Origin: Marthasterias glacialis | Lineage: Eukaryota > Echinodermata > Asteroidea > Forcipulatida > Asteriidae | Direction: 5' to 3' | NCBI GenBank assembly: GCA_911728455.2 | Contig: OU452232.1 | Coordinates: 1,302,001-1,366,000, forward strand | DNA length: 64,000 nt | Shown here: one piece after another, positions 36,975-47,804 of the stretch | Numbering within the stretch: position 1 is the stretch's first letter | Layout: every line of letters starts with the position of its first letter | The notes under the pieces: model-generated | Told to the model about the DNA's origin: nothing | The model's database searches: none | What the model saw: only the letters and a program-made list of their open reading frames with translations | Program-made: the position numbers and the translations under genes

Positions 36975-39525
36975 ATGCCATCTTCGACTAAGAGGAAACC
37001 TGTTCCATACCAATTAAGAATTCAATTTCATGACAAGGGAGCTTCTACAAGTACTACCCACACCCCAGTGGTCAAGAAAAAGTCGAAGTCTCAAAACTGG
37101 CGAATGAAAATGAAAGAAAAAGATACTGAGAAATATAGGGATATTCAGCAAAAAGCAAAAGATTACAGTACATGGTACAGGCTTCAATGTGCCACAGCTA
37201 AGAAAACCCTAGGAAAAAGGAATATCAACCCAACCGAGAGAGCAGTAGCAGAAAAGTGGGCAGAAAGGTTGCAAAGAAATAATGAGGCTTCGAGACGGAG
37301 GATGAATGAAATGAATAAAAGAAAACGGGCTGAAAGAATTTCTAGTAACAAGAAGCCCAAAAAGGTGATGACACGGAAACAACTAGCTGCGACAAGGAAA
37401 AAAGAAGCAGAGAAAAAGAGACAACAGCGATCAAAGCTCACATCTGAACGGAGGGAAGCTATCAAGGCCAGAAGAAGAGAGTTGTATCGGCAGAAGACAG
37501 CAAGTTTCAGACAAAGGCTGTTGGAAGAAGAGCTCAAGAAGATGAAGGAAAGGGAGGATCGACTGAAGGCCATGGAGGAAGAACTGACAAATAAGGAAGC
37601 AGAATTTGAAGAACATGTGGCGGAAGTAAATAAAAGGCTCCCAGAAGATGAGGCTGTTGATGTAAGATCAGTGAAGTCAAGGAACAAGGCATTGGAAAGG
37701 ATCAGAAAGGCGCTACCGAAGAAAAGGCAAGCAAGTATTAACACAATAATAGACTTAGTGTCTAAAGCATCACCAAGAAAGCAAAAAGCATTTTGCAAAG
37801 CAGGTATGAGCAAGGATCCTGTGAGTGAAAGTGTTGCTGAAGCAGTAGGAATCGGTCTAGCGGGACAGAAAAAATCAGTACAAAGAAAAGCTGTGGCCAG
37901 TGTGCTGAGTTCGATAAAGAAGAAAAATTTGCAAAGAGCAGCTGCTCGTCGTTTTGGTGTTAGCAGGAAACTATTAGACAGGGCAATAAAGCGACCTTGT
38001 GGAAGAAAGCAGACGTCAGCAGCAACAAAGCAGTGTGTCAGGAATTTCTATGAGACCAATTCAGTACCCCTACCAGATAGAAAATTGGTCAGCAAGAAAA
38101 CTCTCAAAGCAAGACGGGTCATGGATATGACGGTAGCGAAACTCTACAAGAAGTACACAAGGACACATCCGAACCATCCAGTTAGTCATGGGATCTTTTA
38201 TGGCCTGAGACCCAAAGAAGTAAAGACGACACAACAAGCTACATATGTCGGCTGCTTGTGCGAATATTGTGAAAATATGAGGCTCAAAATGAAGGCTGTA
38301 AATAATCTGAAAGGAGGAACATTTACGGACCTGTATGATGTGATCAACGGAACCCTTTGTCCCAAGACAACCACCAGTAAATTCAACAAACCCTCTTGTA
38401 TTAGACGAAAATGCAACGCATGTGGTGTGAGCAAGCTAGACACAAAACTTGCACCCATAACAACTGAAAACAACAAAGAGCAAGTGAAATGGCCCAGATG
38501 GGAGATGGTAACAACCGAGTGCCATACAAAGAAAGGAACAAAAATAGTGAAAAAGCGAAAACCAGTGGAAAAAGAAGGAAATGTGTCTGACTTAATTAAA
38601 GAACTCAAAGACGAATGCCACCCCTTTGCACAACATATGTTGGATAAGGACTGGCAGAATAAACAGGAAAAGGAGCTGATTGAGAGTTTGCATGCTGACG
38701 AAGTTCTTGGCATATATGACTTTGCCGAAAACTACAAGTGTGAAATGCAAAGAGAGGTACAGAGTGCATATTACTCGCATGACTCTGCAACTCTTCATCC
38801 AGTAGTAATGTACTACAGTTGCCCAACCTGCCTAAAAAGTGTGAGGGAAAGTATCATCTTAGTCAGTGACGACTTGGTACATGATTACAACCTTGTTCAC
38901 GCTTTCCAAAAGAAAGTTCATGACCATCTGAAGACAGCAAGGGAGTTAAAAATAACAACGTTTTTCCGCTTTTCTGACGGCTGTGCTGCGCAGTACAAGA
39001 GTAAAGGGCCCATCGCAGATATCTCCTATGCCAGGGATGATTTTGGGTACAGGATCATGCACAACTTCTCCGGCACACGTCATGGAAAAGGAGCCAGTGA
39101 TGGGGAAAGCGGAGTTGTGAAACGGATCGCATCGGAAGCGGTGAAAGCTGGGGCAACAGTGATAAGTACACCACAGCAGTTTTATACATTTCTGGACCAA
39201 AATGTAACCAAGGAAGCCGAAGACAACCAATGCTGCATTCCATTCAGAAGGTCTGTTCACTTTGTGTCACATAAAGACGTGATCAGAAATCGGAAAGGAA
39301 GAACAATAAAAACTGTACCTGGAACAAGAAAAATCCACTGTATCAAGACAATCCATGGAGGGAAGGTGGCAACAAGAAACCTTTCCTGTTTCTGTGAAGC
39401 CTGCGCAACAGGGTCTGGCAAATGTAAGAACGCTGTCTATGTGAACCCTTGGAAGAAGGTGGAACTCAGATGCAGTAAGAATGGTGAGCCCAAAACCACA
39501 AAGAAATCGGACAAGATTACACCAG
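36975..39525 (+). CDS. transposase-like protein, main coding exon (850 residues)
   Basis: The frame is open further upstream, but an acceptor ends at 36961 and the first ATG after it is 36975 (MPSSTKRKP). Residues 20-220 are very Lys/Arg/Glu rich with long helices, suited to nucleic-acid binding. Residues ~318-340 (LQRAAARRFGVSRKLLDRAI) look like a helix-turn-helix. Cys pairs (CLCEYC ~421, CNACG ~485) suggest a zinc site. The C-terminal half carries spaced acidic motifs: DFAENY (Asp582), ...QSAYYS...TLHPVV, SDD.VHD, FSDGCAAQYKSKG (Asp668) and HGKGASDGESGVVKR (His703, Asp709, Glu711). This resembles an RNase-H-fold DDE/D transposase core. Similar 'DFxENY..SDG..HGKG..DG..KR' proteins are abundant in animals (recalled). 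Superfamily assignment was not possible. It is uninterrupted, so it may be recently active or under selection. It ends at donor GTATAT. Confidence 0.8.
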
Positions 39526-39825
39526 GTATATATTACTGTAAAGTTTAATTATCCCACAAGAAAATGCAAAAATCATATACTGTCTAGAGCGTGCATACAC
39601 TAGATTTGGATTTTATACAATAATAATGGTGCTTCTCTTTTCCCGGAAATTGTTGCTGCCTCCTTCAGCCCATGTAAAACATAAAGTTATTCCTGGTTTA
39701 TAAGTTTATAAGTTTTCAAGGTCGGTCAGGATGTTTCCTTTTTAAAAAAGTAACCAGGAAGAAATGTGATAATGGAAAAACTGACACACAAATGAACTTG
39801 ATTTTCATTATTGTGTGTTCAACAG

Positions 39826-40282
39826 ATCGAGACCAGAATTCCAACAATCATGACTTTGATGATCAGGCTGTCTCTCCCACTTCTGGCATGGAAGTAGCTG
39901 CTGATGATGACAACCTTGACGAAGATCCCCAACCCCATGCTGTTACCCCATCTACTGCAAAGTAAGTTTAAAAATATACTCTCACTTAAGTGCAAATGGT
40001 ACATTGAATGTACCACTGTTCTGTACGTGTATTTGGAGCTAATTGTCAGCGAAATATGTAAAGCTATACTTCCTTGACCAAACATGTCTTGTTCTCATTT
40101 CATCCACTGAACAGCCATGGAACAGAAGATATCATCGGCTCGAGCAATGACACTGCCAGTAATGAGATGGATACTTCCGACGATAGTGGGGTGGATAATC
40201 ATGAAGTTCCTAAGTCTACAGCCCAGCCTGCTGATGACACTAACCCTGCTGATTGTCCCCAGTCGCCCACTGCTATTACGAA
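39826..40282 (+). CDS. transposase-like protein, two acidic linker exons (39826-39961 and 40115-40282)
   Basis: Both exons have good acceptors ('gttcaacag', 'ctgaacag') and donors (GTAAGT, GTAATT), and their phases chain exactly (G|AT, AA|C, AA|G). They encode about 100 residues rich in Asp/Glu/Ser/Pro (AADDDNLDEDPQP, NDTASNEMDTSDDSG), probably a disordered linker. The unspliced frame would stop at 39546, so without splicing the protein would lose these and the C-terminal exons. The intron is 39962-40114. Confidence 0.75.
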
Positions 40283-40432
40283 GTAATTAAATTCCAATAC
40301 TGAATTAAACAGTTGTTTATAATGTGTTATACTCGTGAAACCTTTTTACAAACTATGAGAGTTATCACACAATTGTAACTGTGTTATAATGTTCCTTGTT
40401 GAAGCTTAATGGTTTCTCATTTTGTTGCACAG

Positions 40433-40903
40433 GTTAAAAGTGAATGACTATGTGGCAGTACATTTTGATGCACCTACCAGCAAATGCTCCAAAGGAATGG
40501 TCTATATGGCAATGGTAAGCATGTTTTACTTTCAGAAATGATGCCCAAATGATGTCAAGGCAATTCCAGGCAGCCATAAAAGAAATGGTTATCCCCACGA
40601 CTGTCCTTTGGGTGCTGTGAGCTCTGCTAAAGTGATAATTTTGTAAACGTGTGGATTTCTTGTTGTGTTCATGTCCTGAAACAGGTGACAACTGTGAGAA
40701 ATTCGCAGATGCAGCTCAAATTCATGCGCCGGAATAACAAAGGACTTTATGACTTTACAACAGAGCCTGAAGCTCTTCACCCAGAAACGGATATCGTCTG
40801 CAAGCTGAGCGAGCCAACTATTACCAGGAAGGGAAGGGCATATCTCTATCAGTTCACTGAAAAAGAAGTGGAACTTCTGTCAACAAAGTTCATTCTCAAG
40901 TAA
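40433..40903 (+). CDS. transposase-like protein, C-terminal exons (40433-40514 and 40685-40903)
   Basis: Exon 5 (40433-40514) reads KLKVNDYVAVHFDAP...GMVYMAM and ends at GTAAGC. Exon 6 (40685-40903) reads VTTVRNSQMQLKFMRRNNKG...KLSEPTITRKGRAYLYQF and ends with TAA at 40901. The pattern (chromatin-reader-like 'vndYVAVhfd', then an aromatic/'LSEP' block) is seen in the C-terminus of the same protein group (recalled). With these exons the protein totals 1051 residues. A possible AATAAA poly(A) signal is at 41322. Confidence 0.75.
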
Positions 40904-41321
40904 AAACGGTAACAATGGGAACATACTGATACAAGGAGTGTCAAAATGTTTCGTACACAGACACAATGCTCAATCTGATTATTTACCATTATTTGTATCT
41001 AGGCATTTTAAATGAGTTTACTTCAGGCTCCTTTTGGAACTGGCCGGTACCAAACATTTTGAGTTTATACCTTGTATTATTCCCCAGGACCAGCACATGT
41101 AAAGTTTCCAATTTCCAAGAATGAGATGATCTGAGGAATGTGTATCAGTTCAGTTTTATTTTTCACAGGAACAGCAGTACAAATTCTCTTTACAGTACTG
41201 GTTTCGATCCCTTGTTTCTGTTAGGAGACAGTCTATGTCCGAGATCTTCATCAGCTGGGTGACATAAACTTTTAAGTCTCAACACATGTTGTCAAAGATT
41301 AATTCAAAATCAGGATTACAG

Positions 41322-41327
41322 AATAAA
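41322..41327 (+). terminator. candidate poly(A) signal AATAAA for the transposase-like gene
   Basis: First AATAAA found on the + strand after the stop at 40903, about 420 bp downstream. The strand and distance are plausible; transcript evidence would be decisive. Confidence 0.35.
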
Positions 41328-41869
41328 TTACAAACTGAATTGGTGATGAAATGAGTGATGAGTTTAAACTGTTAAGAATATGTTTCGATTTCATTGACAT
41401 AAATTCTGATGTTTCGATTTTATTGACATAAATTCTGTTCTTTGAAGATGACTAAAATTGTTAATGTGGTTGTTGTTTATCATTTATCATAAAAATTTGT
41501 TCTTAAATGAAATTCTGAGGTTTTGCATGATAGAATATCAGTTTGCATTATTACGATGTGTTTATCTCAACCCGTGAAGTCCCAATGGTTCTCACCCGAA
41601 CCATATTTCTCACTTAGCGGCAGTAAAGAAAACGAATTGCCCGAAATTGGTTCCCCCTTGAACTCTTCACACTTAACGAAGGTCGAGATAAACACATGGT
41701 GTTACCGCAAACCGAAACAATATAAATGAAATTCATGAGAATTTCTCTGTTATTCCCGATTTAGTGGCTGGGTGTATTGTCTGATTTACTAAAAAGCCTT
41801 TAACACTGTTAACTTTTACAAATCTGTTCAAACTGTTAAATTTTGACTAACTGTTAGTAAATCGGGCTG

Positions 41870-41956
41870 AAAATGAAGGCTGTGAATAATCTGAAAAGAA
41901 GAACATTTACAGACCAGTGTGATCTGAAAAACAAAACACTTTGTCTTAAGTTGGCC
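41870..41956 (+). pseudogene. decayed fragment of the transposase ORF
   Basis: About 85 bp starting 'aaaatgaaggctgtgaataa' match 38287 onwards in the main exon ('aaaatgaaggctgtaaataa' ... 'acatttac(g/a)gacc' ... 'ctttgtc'). Identity is roughly 80% by eye, with frame-breaking differences. It shows that a second, partial copy of the transposase sequence has been inserted or duplicated downstream within the same element. Confidence 0.7.
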
Positions 41957-42492
41957 AAAAGAATAAAAAAACAAAAACCCAGATTTATGGATGAAAACCT
42001 TTAAAAGTGTTAACTAATGTGTTAAAATTGTGAAAGTTTGAGCAAGTGTTAGTAAAAAAGAAGAAGTGAGAAGCCTAAAAGAATCAAAAGGAAAAACATG
42101 GCTTAACATGAAGTGCAATTACTAAGAACTGTGCATGCATATTCAACCAGATGAGCATTCATGACAAGGTTAATTATTGATGGTTAAGATTTCAATTCAT
42201 AGCAACTGGATCAACCGTTAAGCAACTGGCAATAAACCACGATTGTACTCACATGTTCAGTTGACTCTTGTTTTTGCTGTACATCCTACACTACAGGCTT
42301 TTACATGTACATATGTACATGTATAGAGGTTAAAGCTCCTTGTACAGGTAATAACATTCTTGTATAATGCCACAGTATTAACAGAACCAAATCTTTCTGG
42401 TTGGCGAACAGTAATTTTAACGTCCCCTTACAAAAATTCTTCAAGATGATTGACAGGTCATTAAATACATTTGTTATTTAAGCAATCCAATA

Positions 42493-43260
42493 TTTTGGTG
42501 TCCCCTTTACATTGTGTATTACATGAAAGAACTCCAACTTACATGTAATATAATATGCTGTAGATCTCCAAGTCTATGGTGTGCACAACAACACAGATAC
42601 ATTTGAATGCCCGGCCTGTTCAATGGAAGTTTGTAATTTTGGTAATTAACAATTTGCGGTCTAAAAGATGGATTTCACATTTTCGCAGGGTGTCATGTAA
42701 ATTATATTGTGGAAGTTAATTAACTCAGAAAAGTCAGTTAACTGCAATATTTGTCATGGGGATATTTTCTTCAGTCTAACTTTCGTTTTTTTCCTTCCAA
42801 TTTTTGCTTGAATAAATTTGACATAACTTAAAAGAAAACAATTTCATGTGTAAAGCGGACACCAACATTTTTGGTGTCCATTTACACGTGAAACCCTGCA
42901 TGCAAAGTTGTTATTTTTCAACATAGTCATGCATGTTATCACATTTGAGGATTTGTATGTAATAGGTACCTTGTAGGCTACACTTTAGGATCAAGTTGTT
43001 TGTAAAGATAGATGTTTTGAGTCGAAGACAGTTTTTAGGATCCAAATACGTAAAATGTGGGTAATTACCAAGATAAATTGTGAAAGCAGAATTCCCCATA
43101 AACTGATTTCATCAAAATGGATATTTATCCAATGTTGTTTGATCTGCAAAGTGGTCAAAATCAAATTCTTATATAATGCAAATCTTAAATAATTCAGTTG
43201 TAGATTTCAGTTTTAGCTTCTGTAACAATGTACTTTGGTGTCCCCTTTTACACGTGAAAT
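42493..43260. repeat. repeated GTGTCC..TTTACACGTGAAA motif near the right transposon end
   Basis: The motif occurs at 42493-42510 (partial), 42867-42893 and 43233-43260 in one orientation. It also occurs inverted at about 42842-42866 ('ttcatgtgtaaagcggacac'), which makes a hairpin with the 42867 copy. It resembles 'cgcgtccccgtgtttacgt' at 34855 near the left end. These may be subterminal transposase-binding sites. Confidence 0.6.
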
Positions 43261-43420
43261 CAACCAGATGCGTCATTATTTGACTGTGTAGTTCTCAAAG
43301 GGAGGTAATTTTAAAGAAACGAGGGAACTGATTTTTGAAAATAGAGATATTTTACCACCATAAAATGACTAATGGGAAAATCTTTATGCAAGTTGAAATT
43401 TTGGTCCTAATGTCGCACCT

Positions 43421-43446
43421 TGGTACCCACAAATATGGAACCACCC
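43421..43446 (-). repeat. right terminal inverted repeat of the candidate transposon
   Basis: Perfect reverse complement of 34444-34469. The outermost bases are CCACCC. Confidence 0.8.
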
Positions 43447-43761
43447 ATATCTATTTAATTCGATTTCACGTACATGGAACTCATCAACGGTCCCTACTGC
43501 CACTGGGGCACTGGTGCATACACACCGTTTAACCGCAGGGTGGGGGTGTAGTCATACATGTCATCCATTAGTTCAACTGGGATTTCATTCCAAATAACAA
43601 TTTCTAAGTAATGAATGTTATCATATTGAATTAGTGCGTGTGCAAATTGACTTGATTTGATGATGTATGTAGTGGGGATGGTGTTAAATTTCATACAGAG
43701 ATGATGCCGAGATTGTGATGATGTGGTGGCCTTCATAAAAAGCACATCGCACATGTATATT

Positions 43762-44026
43762 TACGCCAATATTTCCATCAATACTCACGATTTGTCACCC
43801 AAGTCGAAAAAAAAATGATGCCAATATTGTTGTCAAAAGTTACGATTTTTCCCTTGTCGTAAACATTGACGCCAATATTGCCGTCAAAACTCTCAATGTA
43901 CCCGAAGTCGCAAATATTGACAATACTGCCGTCAAAATTCACAATTTGTGACCCAAAGTCGATGGACGACAATAGTGCCATCAAAATTCACGACGTTGCC
44001 CTTGTCTCAAACTATTGAAGCCAATT
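43762..44026. repeat. five ~50-bp tandem units ('gccaatattgccgtcaaaa')
   Basis: Units recur around 'gacgccaatattgccgtcaa', with variants and a 'cccttgtcgtaaa' or 'acccaaagtcg' half. A minus-strand frame (FDGNIGVNVYDKGKI..) runs through but carries no other support. It lies just outside the right end of the candidate transposon. Confidence 0.65.
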
Positions 44027-44689
44027 TTTGATGGTGTTAAGGACGAGGAAAATGATAAGATGGGAGAGGTGGTTGGAAAATGAACTTTCTAATCTTAGAG
44101 TGTTTGCCAGAATTAGAAGTAGTGTAATCCCTTTTTTGTAACAGAAAAAAAAATCTATTAATCAATAACTAGCTTCTGTCATGGCTCCACGCTGCTGAAT
44201 GTATCACATGGGAAATTTTAATCCATTCCTGTTCACCCACTCCATTGCAGGAAATCGGGTTTTATTTGAAAGGCCAAGGACAATGTGTTGTCTTCTTTTA
44301 CTGTACTTTTTAAACAACTTTCAATATAGAATGAAGCATTATTTAGACAAACAACATATGAAATGTAAAGAAAACACTGTCTGTAGAGATGTATTGCATG
44401 AGACTAAAGTTTGCTGGTTGGACCGTTATGGAGATGCGACACAGTCCTCGTTTCAGCCGACTATACTTCCTGTTTTGGAGGGCTGTACTTACCAAGTAAA
44501 ATAGATAGCTAACCACTGTTGTAAAGTTATTATATTTTATTCATGTCTAAACAAATGGGAAACATGGCTCATGGGGATTCAAAAGATTGATTTAATCTTG
44601 CTGAAGGCATGTTGCATCTTTCCCAAGAAGTGCATACAGTGCATTTCATGACCGAAAGACCTCTAAATGTGCGAATAAAATCAGTTAAA

Positions 44690-45020
44690 ATATACAAAAA
44701 ACAGTCTGAGATGTGTGTAGAAAGAGCAGTTTACTGGAAACTGTTCTCAATAGGTAGGTTTTCAGGCATTTCTTCAATGATTCCAGATCAGTACTAGAGC
44801 GTCCGTAGCTTAGGGCCTCCACATAGTTCTTCGTTTTTCCAGGGTTAATATTGAGACGGTGCTGGGCTGACGACAATAGGGGCCTTGTTAAGGAGCAGGT
44901 AGTTCTGAGATGTAGGCTGGATGTAGACCATATAGCTTTGAAGACAGTGAGAATGACCTTATAGTGGATGCGAGACTATTACTGGCAACCAGTGTAGATT
45001 TTTGAGGATAGGTGTATTAT
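44690..45020 (-). mobile_element. LINE reverse-transcriptase C-terminal remnant
   Basis: Read on the minus strand, frames break but keep the typical non-LTR 3' region: LHWLPV, then RIHYKVILTVFKAI, then a C-terminal SSTDLESLKKCLKTYLLR. The order and spacing match the region after the RT palm in CR1/L2-like LINEs (family knowledge). Several frameshifts and stops show it is a dead fragment. Confidence 0.75.
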
Positions 45021-47640
45021 GATTACCACTTTCGGCCAGTGACAACACTTTTAAATAGTTAAATAAAACTCAATTGAAGAGTTGAATCTACACTTCTTTT
45101 AAATCTCAGCTTCTGAAACGCTAGTTTGACACTTGTTAGTTGAATCTAACTTCATCACTGATCTACATGTGTAGCCCTTTAAGTTTTTATGAAAATGCTT
45201 GGTTGTGAATGCTTGCTCTTTTCTTAGGACATGGTGTCAGTTTAAAGTTAATACCTCACTGTACGGTGGATACTGACACATAAATGAGTTGAAACGGACT
45301 ACATTTCGTACCTGACTTAACTAGGCTTGAGATTTACGATCTACAGGTCGCACTGTGGAGTGCTGTTTACATGTCGCACTCGATCCCCACGAATTTGCCC
45401 CGACCCTGTTACTTGAACCCATACACACAGCATGCGGGGTCGATCTCGCCTATTTAAAAACAGAATAGAAAGGTGGGGGTAATCCATGCACATTCAATTC
45501 AATTCAATTCAGTTTGTTAATTCATCATGTGAAAACACGTGAAATTTGTTTTCCGTTGACAGCAGTAAAAAATAAATACAAAACTTTAAATAGGCTTTAT
45601 AGCACTGAAAATTACACAACAGTGGTACACGTAGCACAAAATGCAATATTTACAATATTCACAATATTCAAGAAGAGCCTAGAGAAGTCACACACCTTAA
45701 CGTCGAAGTAAATCTGTTAAATCTACAGAAAAACTGGTTAAAAAAAACGGGTAAAAAAATCATAATGTTAAGCCTGTTCGTTTCTAGGCTTTTAGTACCT
45801 TCCAATCAAAGGATGCAATGGGTATGTGTACAGTTATCAGTCATAATTCAATCTAATTCAATATAATGAAGCTATTTTGACCAAATCCTGAAGTACTTTT
45901 TATCAGTCTGCCTATTCAGAAAAGAAAACTAGCAAGGTACGTGTATTCAATTCTTCAATGGTCAATCAGGTTCGTAGTTTGTTTATTCTTTTGACAGTTA
46001 CAAGCAATGTCTTTAGTTTTGTGTACATTACGAATGTACATGCTTGTACACAGCTATTATCAAAGTCCAATCCATCATTGTCAACTAATATCAACTTGAC
46101 AGTACTGTACTAATTATCATCATATTTAATTCAAAACCAACATGGAGTGTTCCATTCTCCAAAAAGAGGTAAGATGGAATACTTGGCCAAAAGTAGGTTT
46201 CACAAAAAAAATAACTTAAATAGTTTGATGCTAAGGCCGTGTCCAACCAAATAGTGTACGAAAGCAGTTGCTTTGGTTGGATCGCTGACGTTTATTCTTT
46301 GAACACTTGTGATGATGAAACCCAAAATGCCGTAATTGTAGCCAAGTGACTTGTTTCGGACGCGGCATTGGGATGCAGACATCATACTTTATGGTAAAGG
46401 AGCCAAGGCACCACACCGGATGGAACATTGACGGTTGTAGACACGGCGGTTCCGGACGCCTCACCAACAGCAAACCTCACTGTTGGTTGAGTATAGAGGT
46501 ATATAAAACAAAACATTTCCCTGGATTAAAGCGTAGAGAAACTGTGGGTCCGTTCTCTATGGTTTGAGAGGGGGATATACGCTGCTACTAAGCCGTCATG
46601 TTGTCTGTCTTTGTCCCAACTCTAAAAGAATTAGTTCAGATTAGAATAAAGATCAGATTAAAATAAGCTGCAGTGTTTTTTTATCACAATGGGCTGCAAA
46701 TACCAGGAAGTTTTTTCAAGGAGGAAACCAAATCGTTTACTGAAACTGCTGAAAGTCACTAGAAGCGGTAGTTGCCTCAGCTATGCTTGAAAACCGGGAA
46801 GTGCAATGTTAACAAATTGACGGGCGGGATAAATGAAGGCAGCAGGTTGCTCGCCACCTGTTTTTTCTCTCTGGTTTCAATTGTACCGGACGCGAAGTGA
46901 GACCAAAACACGTACCTCCATTGCACGCATTATGGCTGCATGATGCACACAACTCAAATATAAGAGGAGAAATCAGGACTGGTCGTTGCATTTCGCATTA
47001 TGATCCTTTTACCTCCATAACGCCCAGTCGGCCCCTGGGCCATTTACACTCAACAGAAAAAAACAACAGTCACAGTCTGGGCAATCCGTGCTCGGATGGA
47101 GTCTCCACTCGACTCAATCAAGGCCGGCCATTATTTTGCATATAGCATGGCATATCTTATCAATCCGTCAAGCTTTCTTATCATTCTAAAGGCGTGATAA
47201 CCTTTTTACGACGGGCCGACCATCAAGCGACACGAGCTAGGGTACCATTCTATAGAGCTGGGGATGGGTGGGTACAAGTTAATGGGAAAGCTTATTTTTT
47301 TTTCAAGGGGTGGGGGGTTCTGGCTAATTACAGCTGTAGTTTCCGTGTTTTTTTCATATTTCCAGATTTGAAATTGGGAGTGGGGGTTAGGGGAACACTT
47401 GTGGGGGGCACGGAAATCAATTTGGGATTGGTTGGCACGCCCCTCTTGTGCCCATTCAGCCTACTTAGTGCCGTTGGACAGTACAGATATCTGACGGATC
47501 GTAACAGTAGTAAAAGTACACAGTTGATGACAAAGGTCAACGTGTATGCGTTCCTCTTTATTTGAGTACTTCTTCAGCTGTTGTTGGGTTTTCTCCATGT
47601 CCCAGCGCATTCACCCCATCCCCTTCCACAGCTTCCCCGC
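45021..47640. other. no gene recognised
   Basis: AT-rich sequence with a short (ATTCA)n run near 45493-45510, a few short frames without recognisable domains, and T/G-rich low-complexity DNA around 47.28-47.45 kb. Nothing supports an exon. Confidence 0.5.
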
Positions 47641-47661
47641 CCATTGTAATGAGCAGGTAAA

Positions 47662-47727
47662 TGACGTCATCAATCGCGATGTCGCGCCCCACCCCCCCCC
47701 CCCCACCGCTCTAGAGGTATGACGTCA
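47662..47727 (+). promoter_or_regulatory. promoter candidate with two TGACGTCA (CRE-type) sites
   Basis: Perfect TGACGTCA palindromes lie at 47662-47669 and 47720-47727, either side of a CpG-containing stretch ('atcgcgatgtcgcgcccc') and a poly-C run. They are immediately upstream of the proposed first exon of the membrane pseudoprotease. TGACGTCA is the CREB/ATF consensus. The motif also occurs elsewhere in the window (33.59, 33.85 and 49.07 kb), so the pairing and position are the only support. Confidence 0.4.
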
Positions 47728-47734
47728 TTTATAC

Positions 47735-47770
47735 ATGGCGGCCTCCATGAACCAGTCGAGTTCTTCGTAA
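47735..47770 (+). promoter_or_regulatory. upstream ORF (11 codons) in the 5' leader
   Basis: ATGGCGGCC... opens in a good initiation context and closes at TAA 47768-47770, 25 bp before the proposed start ATG at 47796. A uORF in better context than the main ATG would lower translation and require reinitiation. This is visible in the sequence; its effect is inference. Confidence 0.4.
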
Positions 47771-47795
47771 CCAACTAACGTTACGGGAAAGTTTC

Positions 47796-47804
47796 ATGAT
47801 ACAG
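47796..47804 (+). CDS. membrane pseudoprotease, proposed exon 1 (Met-Ile-Gln)
   Basis: ATG ATA CAG is followed directly by GTAAATAAAT, a usable donor, and ends in phase 0. The next exon (51378) begins in phase 0, giving MIQ-SSRHYNGREQ. The context of this ATG is weak. An alternative phase-0 first exon lies at 34347-34424. Confidence 0.45.

Larger units (their letters stand above)
34444..43446 (+). mobile_element. candidate autonomous DNA transposon, 9003 bp
   Basis: Perfect 26-bp inverted repeats lie at 34444-34469 (GGGTGGTTCC...GGGTACCA) and 43421-43446 (reverse complement), in the orientation expected of terminal repeats (GGGTGG... ...CCACCC). They enclose a transposase-like gene on the + strand with its own 5' exon and poly(A) signal. 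The left flank has clustered TTTACG/CGTAAA motifs and the right flank has repeated GTGTCC..TTTACACGTGAAA motifs, which could be transposase-binding subterminal repeats. A clear target-site duplication was not found: the flanks read 'tatac' on the left and 'atatc' on the right. The boundaries are therefore inferred. The repeats might instead mark two separate short elements. Confidence 0.55.

Noticed and set aside
37184..38713. Minus-strand frames of 171 and 209 residues
   Set aside because: They are antisense shadows of the transposase-like exon; Ser/Phe/Leu-rich composition is the expected complement of Lys/Glu/Arg codons.
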